Program-made: the position numbers and the translations under genes | From: Henricia sp. BOLD:AAB3569 | Lineage: Eukaryota; Echinodermata; Asteroidea; Spinulosida; Echinasteridae | Assembly: GCA_037783545.1 (NCBI GenBank) | Contig: JBBELK010000490.1 | Location: forward strand, 806,001-870,000 | Reading direction: 5' to 3' | DNA: 64,000 nt | Shown here: one piece after another, positions 55,205 to 64,000 of the stretch | How the letters are laid out: every line of letters begins with the position of its first letter | How positions within the stretch are numbered: the stretch's first letter is position 1 | Notes under the pieces: generated by a model | Told to the model about the DNA's origin: nothing | The model's database searches: none | The model's input: only the letters and a program-made list of their open reading frames with translations

Positions 55205-55967
55205 CAATATTTCTATGTTGTAATTTAGAAACTGGGATTTAAAAATTACCCCTCGCGAATTTACCCCTGGCACCCCTCGCAAATCATATTCAACTGTACA
55301 ATGAATAGCGAACTTGGTTTATAAAAACTACAAGTGTGTGCATGTAAGGGGCCCTGATTGGCACCCCTCGCGAATCATAAATTTAATTGGGTTGAGGTTT
55401 ATCCTAACCAAATCTTTCGGGGCGCTTATAAAATAAACTTGAGGATATTCTTTACAGATTAGAAGAAAACAATTGTGCAATTTTTCCTTTTTACGATGGT
55501 ACAAAATCATTTAAAAAGCGCAGCATCTATGCCTAACTTTTCATCTAGCTTTCGATCATTTCCGGAAGCCGTGAAAATAGCAGCCCGAAATTCGTGCTAG
55601 GTTCCGGCTGGTGAAATATCGCACATATATTTTTAACATCGCATACATATGAAAAAACATTGCATATATATGTCAAATTATTGCACATATATTTTTAACA
55701 TCGCATACATATGAAAAAAACATTGCATATATATGTCAAATTATTGCACATATATTTTTAACATCGCATACATATGAAAAAAACATTGCATATATATGTC
55801 AAATTATTGCACATATATTTTTAACATCGCATACATATGAAAAAACATCGCACATATATATCAAACATCGCACATATATGTCAAACATCGCACATATATG
55901 TCAAACATCGCACATATATTTGTGCATTATCGAATAGTGCAACGTTCCACACGCCATACGCAGCGCG

Positions 55968-56218
55968 CTTTGAAAATTAACGGTCATGCGTTCCTAAAAA
56001 TAAATGCATGACGTAATGCTTTGTGCTATTTTAAACACTACGGCAGCCGGTCCTCATGCATATCCATTCGTAGACTGGTTCCCGGTCCACATATTCCACA
56101 TACAACGACTGAATATGAGGACAGGCTATTGTCGTGTTTAAAATAGCACTTTAAGCATTACGTCATGCATTTATTTTTAGGAGCACATAACCGTTAATTT
56201 TCAAAGCGCGCTGCGCGC
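55968..56218. mobile_element. palindromic MITE in palindrome right arm
   Basis: Arms GCGCTTTGAAAATTAACGGT...AAAATAAATGCATGACGTAATGC-type and the inverse surround a loop with TAGACTGGTTCCCGGTCCAC. It is absent from the matching left-arm position near 49270. Confidence 0.78.
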
Positions 56219-56290
56219 TATATGGCATGAGTGTACAACAGTTTACAAGGGGTTATTCCATATTTGACCAATACAAATTGAATATATTAA

Positions 56291-57185
56291 CCTTAAAATA
56301 TTAAATATGCCCATTTTAATATACATGTAGGCTAGCATCAAAACGAAAAATCAAACCTTGTCTGCATCACCCAGTGAGCTCCAAATTGTACGGGATTGCT
56401 GTTGCAATCCCGTAACTATATAGCCATTCATACGGTTACCGTAACTTTAGCCACTGCGTAGTTTTAAATCCGCAGCATCACCTTAAATACACACGCAGCG
56501 CGCAGAACGCGTACGTGCACGCGACGTCAATTCAAATTATCGAAACAATGACGAATTGTACCCGACGATTAACGGTAACGTCCGGACGACCGGACGTGCA
56601 TTCGGGTAACTTCGGGTAACTTCGGGAACCTTCGGAAAAAGGAGAAAATCCTCCTGTTTCAAAATGGCGGAATTGGCGGCTGCCGGACCTTAAATTCAGT
56701 CTAGTCAAAACATTTTTGGTCCGGGTAACAGACTATAATATATGGAGAAGGAACCAGTCTTGGGTGGCTTTTGGGCGCGATTGGTCGATCTGCGCTAACT
56801 TCGCACGCACTATGACAGGTGACCCAGCACACACTTCCCCTAACAAAAAGTAAAGATTTTTTTTTCAAAACAAATTAATTGTAAAATCGCTGGGTCTGGG
56901 AATCATACTCTTGTAGCGTTGGGCGTCTTTAGGGCAATCTGCGCTAAATCGCGTCGCGCGATGGGTGGATCCATTCTGCTGAAAATGAAGCTTTTTGACA
57001 AGGCCTCGTGAATTTGGGTAATTTGGTGACCTGAGTGCATAGTCGTAGCGCAGCGCGTTGTGAGCCTATACGTGCAACATATTCCGTAGCTCGTAAGCGC
57101 TTTGTTATATCAGCCGTGCGCAGCACGCTGATATATTGTGATCGTCCGATTTCTTTCTTTCTTTCTCGTGGCGGTCGTGTTTCTA
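56291..57185. other. unassigned, includes empty SINE site
   Basis: 56695-56735 is the uninserted relative of the SINE target at 52345-52670. 56600-56630 has TTCGGGTAAC repeated three times. A (TTTC)n run is at 57150-57166. No gene. Confidence 0.55.
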
Positions 57186-57800
57186 TGGAACTTTGTAAAA
57201 TCCGGAACGCCCGGAACGCCCGGAACGGTAAAATCCGGAACGGTGAAATCCGGAACGCCCGGAACGGAGTGTTTCTAAAGGTCGCAGACACCCGGAACGG
57301 CCGGAATCGGTCTCTACACGACCTAAGGATCCCCCTGAACACAAAAATTCCGGGATCCAACGTATTTTAAAGAAATTTTCTCACAACCCGGAACACCCGG
57401 AACGCCCGGAACGGAGTGTTTATAAAGGGCGCAGACACCCGGAACGGCCGGAATTGGTCTCTTCACGACCTAAGGATCCCCCTGAACCCAAAAATTCCGG
57501 GATCCAACGTATTTTAAAGAAATTTTTCTCACAGCCCGGAACACCCGGAACGCCCGGAGCGGAGTGTTTCCAAAGGTCGCAGACACTCGGAACGGCCGGA
57601 ATCGGTCTCTACACGACCTAAGGATCCCCTGAACCCAAAAAATCCGGGATTGAAGGGATTTTAAAGGATTTTCCCTCACAGCCCGGAACACCCGGAACGC
57701 CCGGAATGAAGTGTTTCCAAAGGTCGCAGACACCCGGAACGGCCGGAATTGGTTTCTCCACGACCTAAGGATCTCAGTCAACCTAAAAAATCCGGGATCG
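57186..57800. repeat. tandem array of CCCGGAACG-rich units, left arm
   Basis: Four units of about 145 bp: ACCCGGAACGGCCGGAAT(C/T)GGTCTCT, CACGACCTAAGGATC, AAAATTCCGGGATC, then CCCGGAACACCCGGAACGCC and GTGTTTCCAAAGGTCGCAGA. It is the inverse of the array at 62712-63325. Confidence 0.9.
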
Positions 57801-58419
57801 AACGGATTTGGAGAAAATTAAGAGAAAATTAGCATTTGGTGAAAACGCTATGGCCTAATAATTGTCACAAAACCGGCTTCAACATATCTGCAGGACACCA
57901 GCAGATAAGTCAGAGAAATTTGGCACTTTAGTAAAAAGTGAGGGGTTGAGGCCCCGCCCCCTCCGCCATAATGAACCTGCTTTAAAGCTAATTAGTCTGA
58001 TCTAAAACTGCTCTTAAGTTGTATTTTCATTGTTCACAAATGTAGTAACTTTTCACCACAAACTGGTTTCATTGTCGCTTGTGCCAATTTTCGCGCCGCT
58101 CTTAAGTTAATTAGTCTGATATAAAATTACTCCCAAGTTATATTGCCGGAATCCACACGCTCCAAGCTACAGAATGATACCAGAGTTATCTTTGTTTCTG
58201 AAATTTTAAATTTAATGTGACTATAAATGTATAATTTGCCTGATTTGGCATGGCTCCAAGAGCCTCGGTCTGATCTAGCGAAACTTAAGACCGGCCATTC
58301 CGTGATCAGGGTTGTTGGTATTATAATTTAGGACAATCGGCGGTTTTGTTTCCGAAATCTTGATTAAACCCTATCCAGCTCTCAGTCTAACAGGGCTTTT
58401 CCGCTTTAAAGATACACAG
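57801..58419. other. unassigned non-coding stretch
   Basis: A phrase TTAATTAGTCTGATCTAAAA... is repeated near 57988 and 58107 with variation. No gene. Confidence 0.45.
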
Positions 58420-58566
58420 TCCGTGCGTTTTGGGTGTGGCACCTCGGGGGAAAAAAGTTTTTTTTAATTTACATTTTTCTAGAAACATAAAAGTTATTAG
58501 CTTTCAATTGAGACATCAACGAAAAAAATCGACCAACGTTTAGTTATCGAACAATGGCTGTCAATA
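58420..58566. repeat. dispersed repeat, partner of 124-255
   Basis: Same orientation as the copy at the left end of the window; see 124-255. Confidence 0.75.
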
Positions 58567-59220
58567 GCCTATTTCGAAATATTTCGGTCCCAAATATTTC
58601 AATTAGGGTTCTAATTTTGGTGTGCCCGTTACATTTTACATCTCGTTTTTGTAAATTCAGGACACATTCTTTAAATACTTTCAGTGGCGCCCCCACTGCA
58701 CCCCCCAAGAAAAGTAATTCTTTATTTTATTTGTTTGTTGTTGTTGTTTAATTGCTGAGCGACGCTGGCGCTCGCATGGACTAGCGAATTTTTTGGGTAT
58801 TACACTGCCTCCTCACCCCCACCCCCCCCCCCCCCCCCCCAGACACGTCCAGCCCACCCCCAGTCGCCCCCCTATGGAGAGAACACTAGCTATATACGCC
58901 GCTGAATATTTTCCATCTCAAAGAGTGAGTACATAAAAGTACAATTCATACAAAATGGTTCAAAAGCCATTTTAATGATTTATTTACAAAAAAATAACAC
59001 ATTTCAGGTGTAACGGGGGTCACTAAATGTCACACTTTTGGACCCCTAATTTATAGAAAGACCCGTATACACGATTGGTATCTCGAAAATCAGAAATGTT
59101 CACAGATTTACGCCTAACTTACACAATATAAACATGAACTATATACTGTGGGTATAGCCGTGTTAGTCTAGCAAAACTATGATTAAAATAACGGTAGCAC
59201 TTAAAGACTAACTAAAAAGT

Positions 59221-59610
59221 ATCTTTAATTATTTTACAGCTTGACCATATTCAACTATAATGCCACTGACCCCATCCTGATATCTTTTACAACTTTTAAA
59301 TTATAGGCCATCTGTTTGACCAATAGAAAACGAGGTTAAAGGTCATCGTATTGATGTTTTTACAACTTGACCGTTCCCAACCATAATGCCACTGACCCCC
59401 ATCCTGGTATCTCTTACCACTTTTAAATCATAGGCCAACGTCTATTTGACCAATGAGAAACGATGTCAAAGGTCATTGTCTTAATGTTTGTACAGTTTGA
59501 CCACTGGTTTGACCATACTCAACCGTAATGCCATTGACCCGGTATCTCTTACCAATTTCAAATTACAAGCCAAGAAAGATTTGACCAATAGGAAACGAGG
59601 TCAAATGTCT
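59221..59610. repeat. three diverged ~125-bp tandem units
   Basis: Each unit has TTGACCAT..(T/C)CAAC(T/C)(A/G)TAATGCCA(C/T)TGACCC, TGGTATCTCTTACCA, TTTAAATTATAGGCC and TTTGACCAATAG(A/G)AAACGA. Units start near 59239, 59367 and 59510. Confidence 0.85.
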
Positions 59611-59865
59611 ATTTCAAATTACATGTATCAAAATCAGGTAACCGATAACGTCGTCATTATGTCACGGAAACTTAGGATTGTCACAGAAACTTATAGGACT
59701 GTATCAAGTTTCAAGTTTATACCTTGTTCCGTTTTTTAGCTAGGCTGCTTTTCCCCAAAAAATCCACTTAAGGTACTTTTATAATTAGGCAACCAATGAC
59801 GTCATCGTGTTGTCACACAAAAAACAGAATCTAAAACTGTACTAAGTTTGAAGTCCAGTTCTTAA

Positions 59866-60528
59866 AGGCTATGTCACACAGCCACTACGTACAATTAGCG
59901 CATATTCCACGGATGAAATTTGGTCATTCGTGGATAAACGTGGAAAAATTGAGAAAAGTTGGGGTCTTTACGTGAAATTTTGACAGATGTATCACGAATG
60001 AACCACGTTAAAACCACGGAAGAAGTACGAATAAACCACGCAAAGAACACGTAAATCTTCATAAAAGCCAAATCTGGCCCGACTTTACGTAATTTTAACG
60101 CGATATGTGCGCCGTATGCGCGATATAAAAGTGATACATCTGTGGTACATGCGTGAAAGGTCCGTTAAACATACGTGGACATACGTGGAACGGTCGTGGA
60201 AAGCCAAAAATTTGCGTATGCATCTCCGGCAAAAATCACGCACAACTGCGTAAGATTTACGTAAGATTTACGTAAGAATTGCGTATAAACTACGTAAAAT
60301 ACGCATAAACTGCGTAAATCTCAACCGACCAAACATTTTGAACAGCTCAAAACCGAAATCACGTAAAGTACGTCTGCCGAAACCCTCGACGGACATCTGC
60401 GCACATCGACGAATGAAAAACGCATGAAACACTTATGAATTACGTATATCGCGCATGTATCACGAATGACCAAAATTTCATCCGCGGAATATGCGCTAAT
60501 TGTACGTAGTGGCTGTGTGACATAGCCT
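59866..60528. mobile_element. foldback MITE with AGGCTATGTCACAC ends
   Basis: The ends AGGCTATGTCACACAGCCAC and the exact inverse continue inward as CTACGTACAATTAGCGCATA, giving arms of at least 60 bp. The interior is filled with ACGTAAA / TTTACGT words. It is flanked by TAA (or TTAA if the first base is shared), so either a Harbinger-type TWA or a piggyBac-type TTAA target is possible. Confidence 0.85.
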
Positions 60529-60831
60529 TAAGTTAGGCTGCATTTTTGTCCAGTTCTTAAGTTAGGCTACATTTTGCCAAAAAATGCTAAAAATGCCAAA
60601 ATATTATAATTAGGCACCCGGTGACGTCATCGTGACGGAAAATGTGTATACACTACTTCAGCCTGGGGTCTAAGTATGCACCAAGTTTCATTAAAATCCG
60701 TGCTTCCAAAGTATTAACAAAAGTCCTGTTAAAATTCCCTGTGCTTTGCCTATGGGATTTGGGAGAGAAAGACAAGAAGAAAACACAGGGCTTTTCCGAA
60801 TTATTAAGTAAGAAATAAAAACAAAAGGGTG

Positions 60832-61168
60832 GTCATTATCAGCGGCGGCACCAGACCTGTTAATTTGGGGGCCAAGAGAGGGAAAAACTTAAATTTAGGG
60901 GGGGGCCAAAAAAACGGGGTGGAATTCCCCCCCCCCCCCCCCCCCCCCCTCCCCCCCCCCCCCCCCCCCCCCCCCCCGTAGCTCCGCCGCCTGGTGCCTG
61001 CTAATTATGATGGATTAAATTGAGTTTATTATTTACAGCGCAAACACCATTGTAACAAATTGGGTGCAATGGTTTGGGATTAAACTCAATTTCCGCCATC
61101 GGGGACAAAACTGGGGGTTGGGGCATTTCCCCCCTGTGCCCCTCCGTAGGGCCGCCGCTGGTCATTAT
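60832..61168. mobile_element. MITE with GGTCATTATCAGCGGCGGC ends, poly-C inside
   Basis: GTGGTCATTATCAGCGGCGG on the left pairs with CCGCCGCTGGTCATTATA-type sequence on the right. A poly-C run (60929-60977) and the GGGGGGG/CCCCCC flanks lie inside, as does a second inner pair (TAAATTGAGTTTA / TAAACTCAATTT). Confidence 0.72.
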
Positions 61169-61329
61169 AGGCCTATCTTTTTCTGTCAATCTTAGCCACA
61201 CCAAAGATAAACTAGACGAGTTGCGACTGGAACAAGTTGCAGACGCAAGGTATTCGGGGTACGGTAAAATACAGAGGTAGAGGTTAAAATAAAGTATTGT
61301 AATGATGACAACACCAAAATATATTATAT

Positions 61330-61527
61330 AGTAAAGTCCAATAGACAGCCGAAGTGTGACGTGCGTTGCCATGGCAATTGGCTCTAAACTATCATGGCCG
61401 TCGGGAAGAGTACCATTTGAAAAACACTGCGGGACACGGTTGAGTGATTTTTAGTTTAGAGCCAATTGCCTAGGCAACCAACAACCAAGGTGACGTATTT
61501 ACTTTGGCAGTCTATTGACTTTACTGA
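61330..61527. mobile_element. palindromic MITE, AGTAAAGTC family
   Basis: AGTAAAGTCCAATAGACAGCC on the left pairs with GCAGTCTATTGACTTTACT on the right; further in, TTGCCATGGCAATTGGCTCT pairs with AGAGCCAATTGCCTAGGCAA. It is non-coding and abuts the next MITE. Confidence 0.85.
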
Positions 61528-61674
61528 ATATCCGCCGTTTCGTTGGGCACTGTTTGTTACTAAAAACCGTCCAACAATAGAAGCACAATATATGCAACCA
61601 TGCATGTCCGCAAGGAACAAAGAAACTGCCCCATAGGCCCACGAAATGGCGGCTATTCGATGCGGTCTATAATA
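61520..61674. mobile_element. palindromic MITE, AGACCGTATCGAATAGCC family, copy 2
   Basis: Inverse of 30690-30837. The right arm CCACGAAATGGCGGCTATTC is well preserved; the left arm is mutated (GAATATCCGCCGTTTCGTTG). Confidence 0.85.
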
Positions 61675-61821
61675 CAGTGACCATCGATTTGGCAAATGGA
61701 AAGAAATAGGTATTTTCAAATTTTGAGTTAGCCGCAGACGTCATCATAAAGTCGCATTTATTAGGATGCCTACTGTACGATTTAAGCAGGATGGCCCGTT
61801 TGTTTGCCCTGATAGTGCGTG

Positions 61822-62711
61822 GGGTGAGCTGACCTCCTGAACCACGCGTCTCCAAAACAGCACTAGAAGTACAGATTGTCAGGAAGGCAATTCTGGCAGA
61901 GTGGCGCACCCTGTCTTAGCTCCTCGTACGGTGGCTGATACAGCTAGCCTTGCCAAAGGATTTTTGGGGGGAGAGGGGGGAGGGGGGGGGGGGGGGAGTC
62001 TTGTTATAGACATTACGGACCATTAAAATAAGCTACATCTGACATAAGCAGTTAGAGAAGTCATTTTCTCTACCCCCTTCCATGCCTGTATTATGACCGG
62101 CATTTTGAGTTTGTGGCTCAGTTTATTGTTTGGATACCATTGAATTCCCTGACCCTGAAAAATCCAGGGTAGATATTTAAATCGCTGTTTTACTCCAAAT
62201 ATTAAAGAAGTTACGGCCATTTCAGCGATTTCCAAGGTTGGCGGCCATTTTGGAATTGACCCAGAATTCACCCATTTTTGGAGACTTTTTCCTGCCATTC
62301 GATCACCACATTCAGTAGGACCAGAAACCACTTAAAAACCCTTTGTTCAAATTTGTTTTGGGGTTTGGGACCTTTTTTCATTAAATATACCCGAATTTCT
62401 AGCAACAAATGGTTCAAAAATTACGGCCATTTTGAAATCCAAGATGGCTGCCGTCTGCAACCCCTCAGATTTTGCCAACATGGTTTTTCTTGTTCCTTAA
62501 GGTGTAATTGGGACATCTAGTTATGTGGCATTTTCTAATCATCCGATGCCCACGGGCCTTAATTTCTCACCACATGCCACCGGACTACTAGGGATCTTCC
62601 CGATTGTATGACGTGATGACGTCATCGGAGATCTAATTATAATAATTAAAAAAATGTCTTTAAAAGCGGATTGTTTTGTACACCTAACTCGAAATTTAAA
62701 TGTAACAATTA
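61822..62711. other. dispersed repeat then unassigned sequence
   Basis: 61822-61950 matches 782-900. A poly-G run is at 61968-61997. 62215-62280 and 62420-62470 share ACGGCCATTT and CCAAG(G/A)TGGC(G/T)GCC phrases. TGACGTCATC occurs at 62609-62618. No supported gene. Confidence 0.5.
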
Positions 62712-63325
62712 AATTCACTGAAATCCTTAGTTCGTGGAGAGACCATTTCCGGCCGTTCCGAGTGTCTGCGACCTTTGGAAACACTTCATTCTGGGCGTTC
62801 CGGGTGTTCCGGGTTGTGAGGTAAAATCTTTTAAATTCCCTTCGATCCCGGATTTTTTGGGTTCACTGGGATTCTTAGGTCGCGTAAATACCAGCCGTTC
62901 CGGTTGTCTGCGACCTTTGGAAACACTTCATTCGAGGTGTTTCGGTACGTGTTCCGGGCTGTGAGGGAACAATCCTTTAAAATCCCTTCAATCCCGGATT
63001 TTTTGGGCTGGGATCCTTAGGTCGTGTAGAGACCAATTCCGGCCGTTCCGGGTGTTCCGGGCTGTGAGTGAAAATTCTTTAAAATCCCTTCGATCCCAGA
63101 TCTTTTGGATTCACTGGGATCCTTAGATCGCGTAGAGACCAATTCCGGCCGTTCCGGGTGTCTGCGACCTTTGGAAACACCTCATTCCGGGCGTTCCGGG
63201 TTTTACCGTTCCGGATTCTACCGTTCCGGATTTTACCGTTCCGGAATTTACCGTTCCGGGCGTTCCTGACGTTCCGAGCATTCCGGGCGTTCCGCGATAT
63301 CCGGGTGTCTTTCCGGATATTACCA
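62712..63325. repeat. tandem array of CCGTTCCGGG-rich units, right arm
   Basis: Inverse of the 57186-57800 array: TTCCGGCCGTTCCGGGTGTC, GCGACCTTTGGAAACACTTC, GGGCGTTCCGGG, AATCCCTTCGATCCCGGATT and CTTAGGTCG(T/C)GTAGAGACC in about four units of roughly 130-150 bp. The outer end (63190-63250) has extra short TACCGTTCCGGATT repeats that match the outer end of the left array. Confidence 0.9.
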
Positions 63326-63554
63326 ACACCCTGTTTCTATCGAGCTCCGGAAAACGTAAACAAATCTTAGCTTTTTGACTTATTCCGGTTACAAATTTTA
63401 TCCTGTTGTAACCGGTATAACATACAGATTCTGCTGGACCATCCTCGATTTGTCAGGTTTTATTAAGTTTGTGTAATTTTAAGGTTTATTTTTGTTCATT
63501 TCTGTTTAGTTTTCCTTATGGCTAGCCGATACGGTCAGTCATGCGGAATCCGCC

Positions 63555-64000
63555 ATGCAGGGTCAGCCCAGCACTAACACGGCTGGCTCTGCTGGCTCCA
63601 TTGTTCCTGGTGACGGCCCCTTTCCGGGCGTCACCAGGAACAATGTCTCCGTTCAACACTACATTGATGTTATATCAACTCAATTACCATCACAATCCAT
63701 ACTGTCCGCATCAAGAATTTCCAATGGTCGTATTGCTTTCTATCTCAGCTCGAGACAGGCAGTCATCGAGGCGGTCCAAGATGGCCTCTGCTACGATGGC
63801 TCCTATCTCAAGCTGACTCCACTCGTTCGTCCTACTTCCCGGTTGACTCTTTCAAACGTCTACACAGAAGTTCCGAACGGAGTCATTGTCGGCCAGCTTT
63901 CCTCTTTCTGTAAGGTCGTGTCTCAGATTCGGCCCATACCCTGGGACTAAAAAACAAAACCCAATCGCACATAATGAGTTTCCGACGACAGGTCCAAGTC
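63555..64000 (+). pseudogene. LINE ORF1, start, runs off window
   Basis: ATG at 63555 opens a 131-codon frame. It contains VSVQHYIDVI, RISNGRIAFYLSSRQAVIEA, then LTPLVRPTSRLTLSNV and FCKVVSQIRPIP. This is the RRM-like beginning of a LINE ORF1 in which LTPLVRP...LSNV(Y/P) is a recurrent phrase. The frame stops at 63950, but related sense continues in another frame as NKNPI-like and MSFRRQVQV (63950-64000), so small deletions have broken it. The 5' UTR probably starts soon after 63360. ORF2 would lie beyond the window. Confidence 0.7.

Larger units (their letters stand above)
49196..56290. repeat. giant imperfect palindrome, ~7.1 kb, centre near 53.1 kb
   Basis: Matched landmarks read inward. 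CCAAATATGGAATAACTCC (49222) pairs with the inverse of GGGGTTATTCCATATTTGAC (56245). GGAACGTTGCACTATTCGAT pairs with its inverse at 55925-55955. CAGCCGGAACCTAGCACGAA (50535) pairs with its inverse at about 55590-55610. GTTTCTGGTATGATTTTCTG (51037) pairs with 54380-54400. GGGAACGGGAACCAGTCTAG (51689) pairs with 53725-53745. CAGCTATTAATCACGTGATG (52687) pairs with 53611-53630. The centre is TTTAAAGGATCGAGC near 53100. Later insertions on one side only (SINE, LINE fragment, MITEs, repeat expansions) explain unequal arms. Confidence 0.88.

Noticed and set aside
63541..63816. 91-codon frame overlapping the right-edge LINE
   Set aside because: It is an alternative frame over the ORF1 start; the frame beginning at 63555 has the recognisable LINE ORF1 motifs.

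Overview
This is a eukaryotic genomic window, almost certainly from an animal and most plausibly a marine invertebrate. The evidence is spliced-gene fragments of two conserved animal genes (a terminal exon of ribosomal protein L35/uL29, and a TATA-driven first coding exon with a PCIF1-like WW domain), no prokaryotic gene organisation, and a dense mix of Tc1, Ngaro/DIRS-type, Ty3/gypsy, BEL/Pao and I-group LINE elements, tRNA-derived SINEs and many foldback MITEs. The frequent TACATGTA-type words and the Ngaro/BEL mix would suit an echinoderm, hemichordate or lancelet, but the species cannot be settled from this sequence alone.

Layout. 0-3.1 kb: non-coding, with a 21-bp palindromic minisatellite and a duplicated segment rich in TGACGTCA. 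3.1-11.6 kb: a four-level nest. A small palindromic element (3767-3791 plus 11497-11562) is split by a Tc1 transposon (3792-11496, TA duplication). The Tc1 is split by a nearly full-length I-group LINE (4038-10205, 13-bp duplication, CAA tail), and the LINE 3' UTR is split by a 700-bp MITE with 9-bp duplications. 12.5-13.2 kb: two copies of a Tc1-type MITE. 13.8-14.0 kb: RPL35 last exon. 14.6-18.7 kb: a decayed gypsy element on the minus strand. 20.7-22.9 kb: a decayed BEL/Pao pol on the minus strand, interrupted by a MITE holding a perfect 58-bp hairpin. 22.9-25.5 kb: a 190-bp tandem array and G-rich arrays. 26-36 kb: a run of foldback elements. 37.6-38.2 kb: promoter and first exon of the WW-domain gene. 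38.2-44.3 kb: a second Tc1 copy (minus strand), split by a complete but decayed Ngaro-type tyrosine-recombinase retrotransposon with A1-B1-A2-B2 split direct repeats. 46.7-48.1 kb: a satellite of alternating 32-bp units. 49.2-56.3 kb: a giant imperfect palindrome (about 7 kb) with nested SINE, LINE fragment and MITEs. 57.2-63.3 kb: two inverted CCGGAACG-rich arrays about 5 kb apart. The right edge enters another LINE at its ORF1.

Nothing here looks like an operon or a defence locus. The window is best read as two host-gene ends embedded in layered mobile DNA. The most informative items are the complete insertion records: empty sites and target duplications fix the order of events, and the Ngaro element has identical terminal repeats despite broken coding regions. 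Also notable are a Tc1 transposase family with a signal-peptide-like leader in both copies, and the large palindrome.
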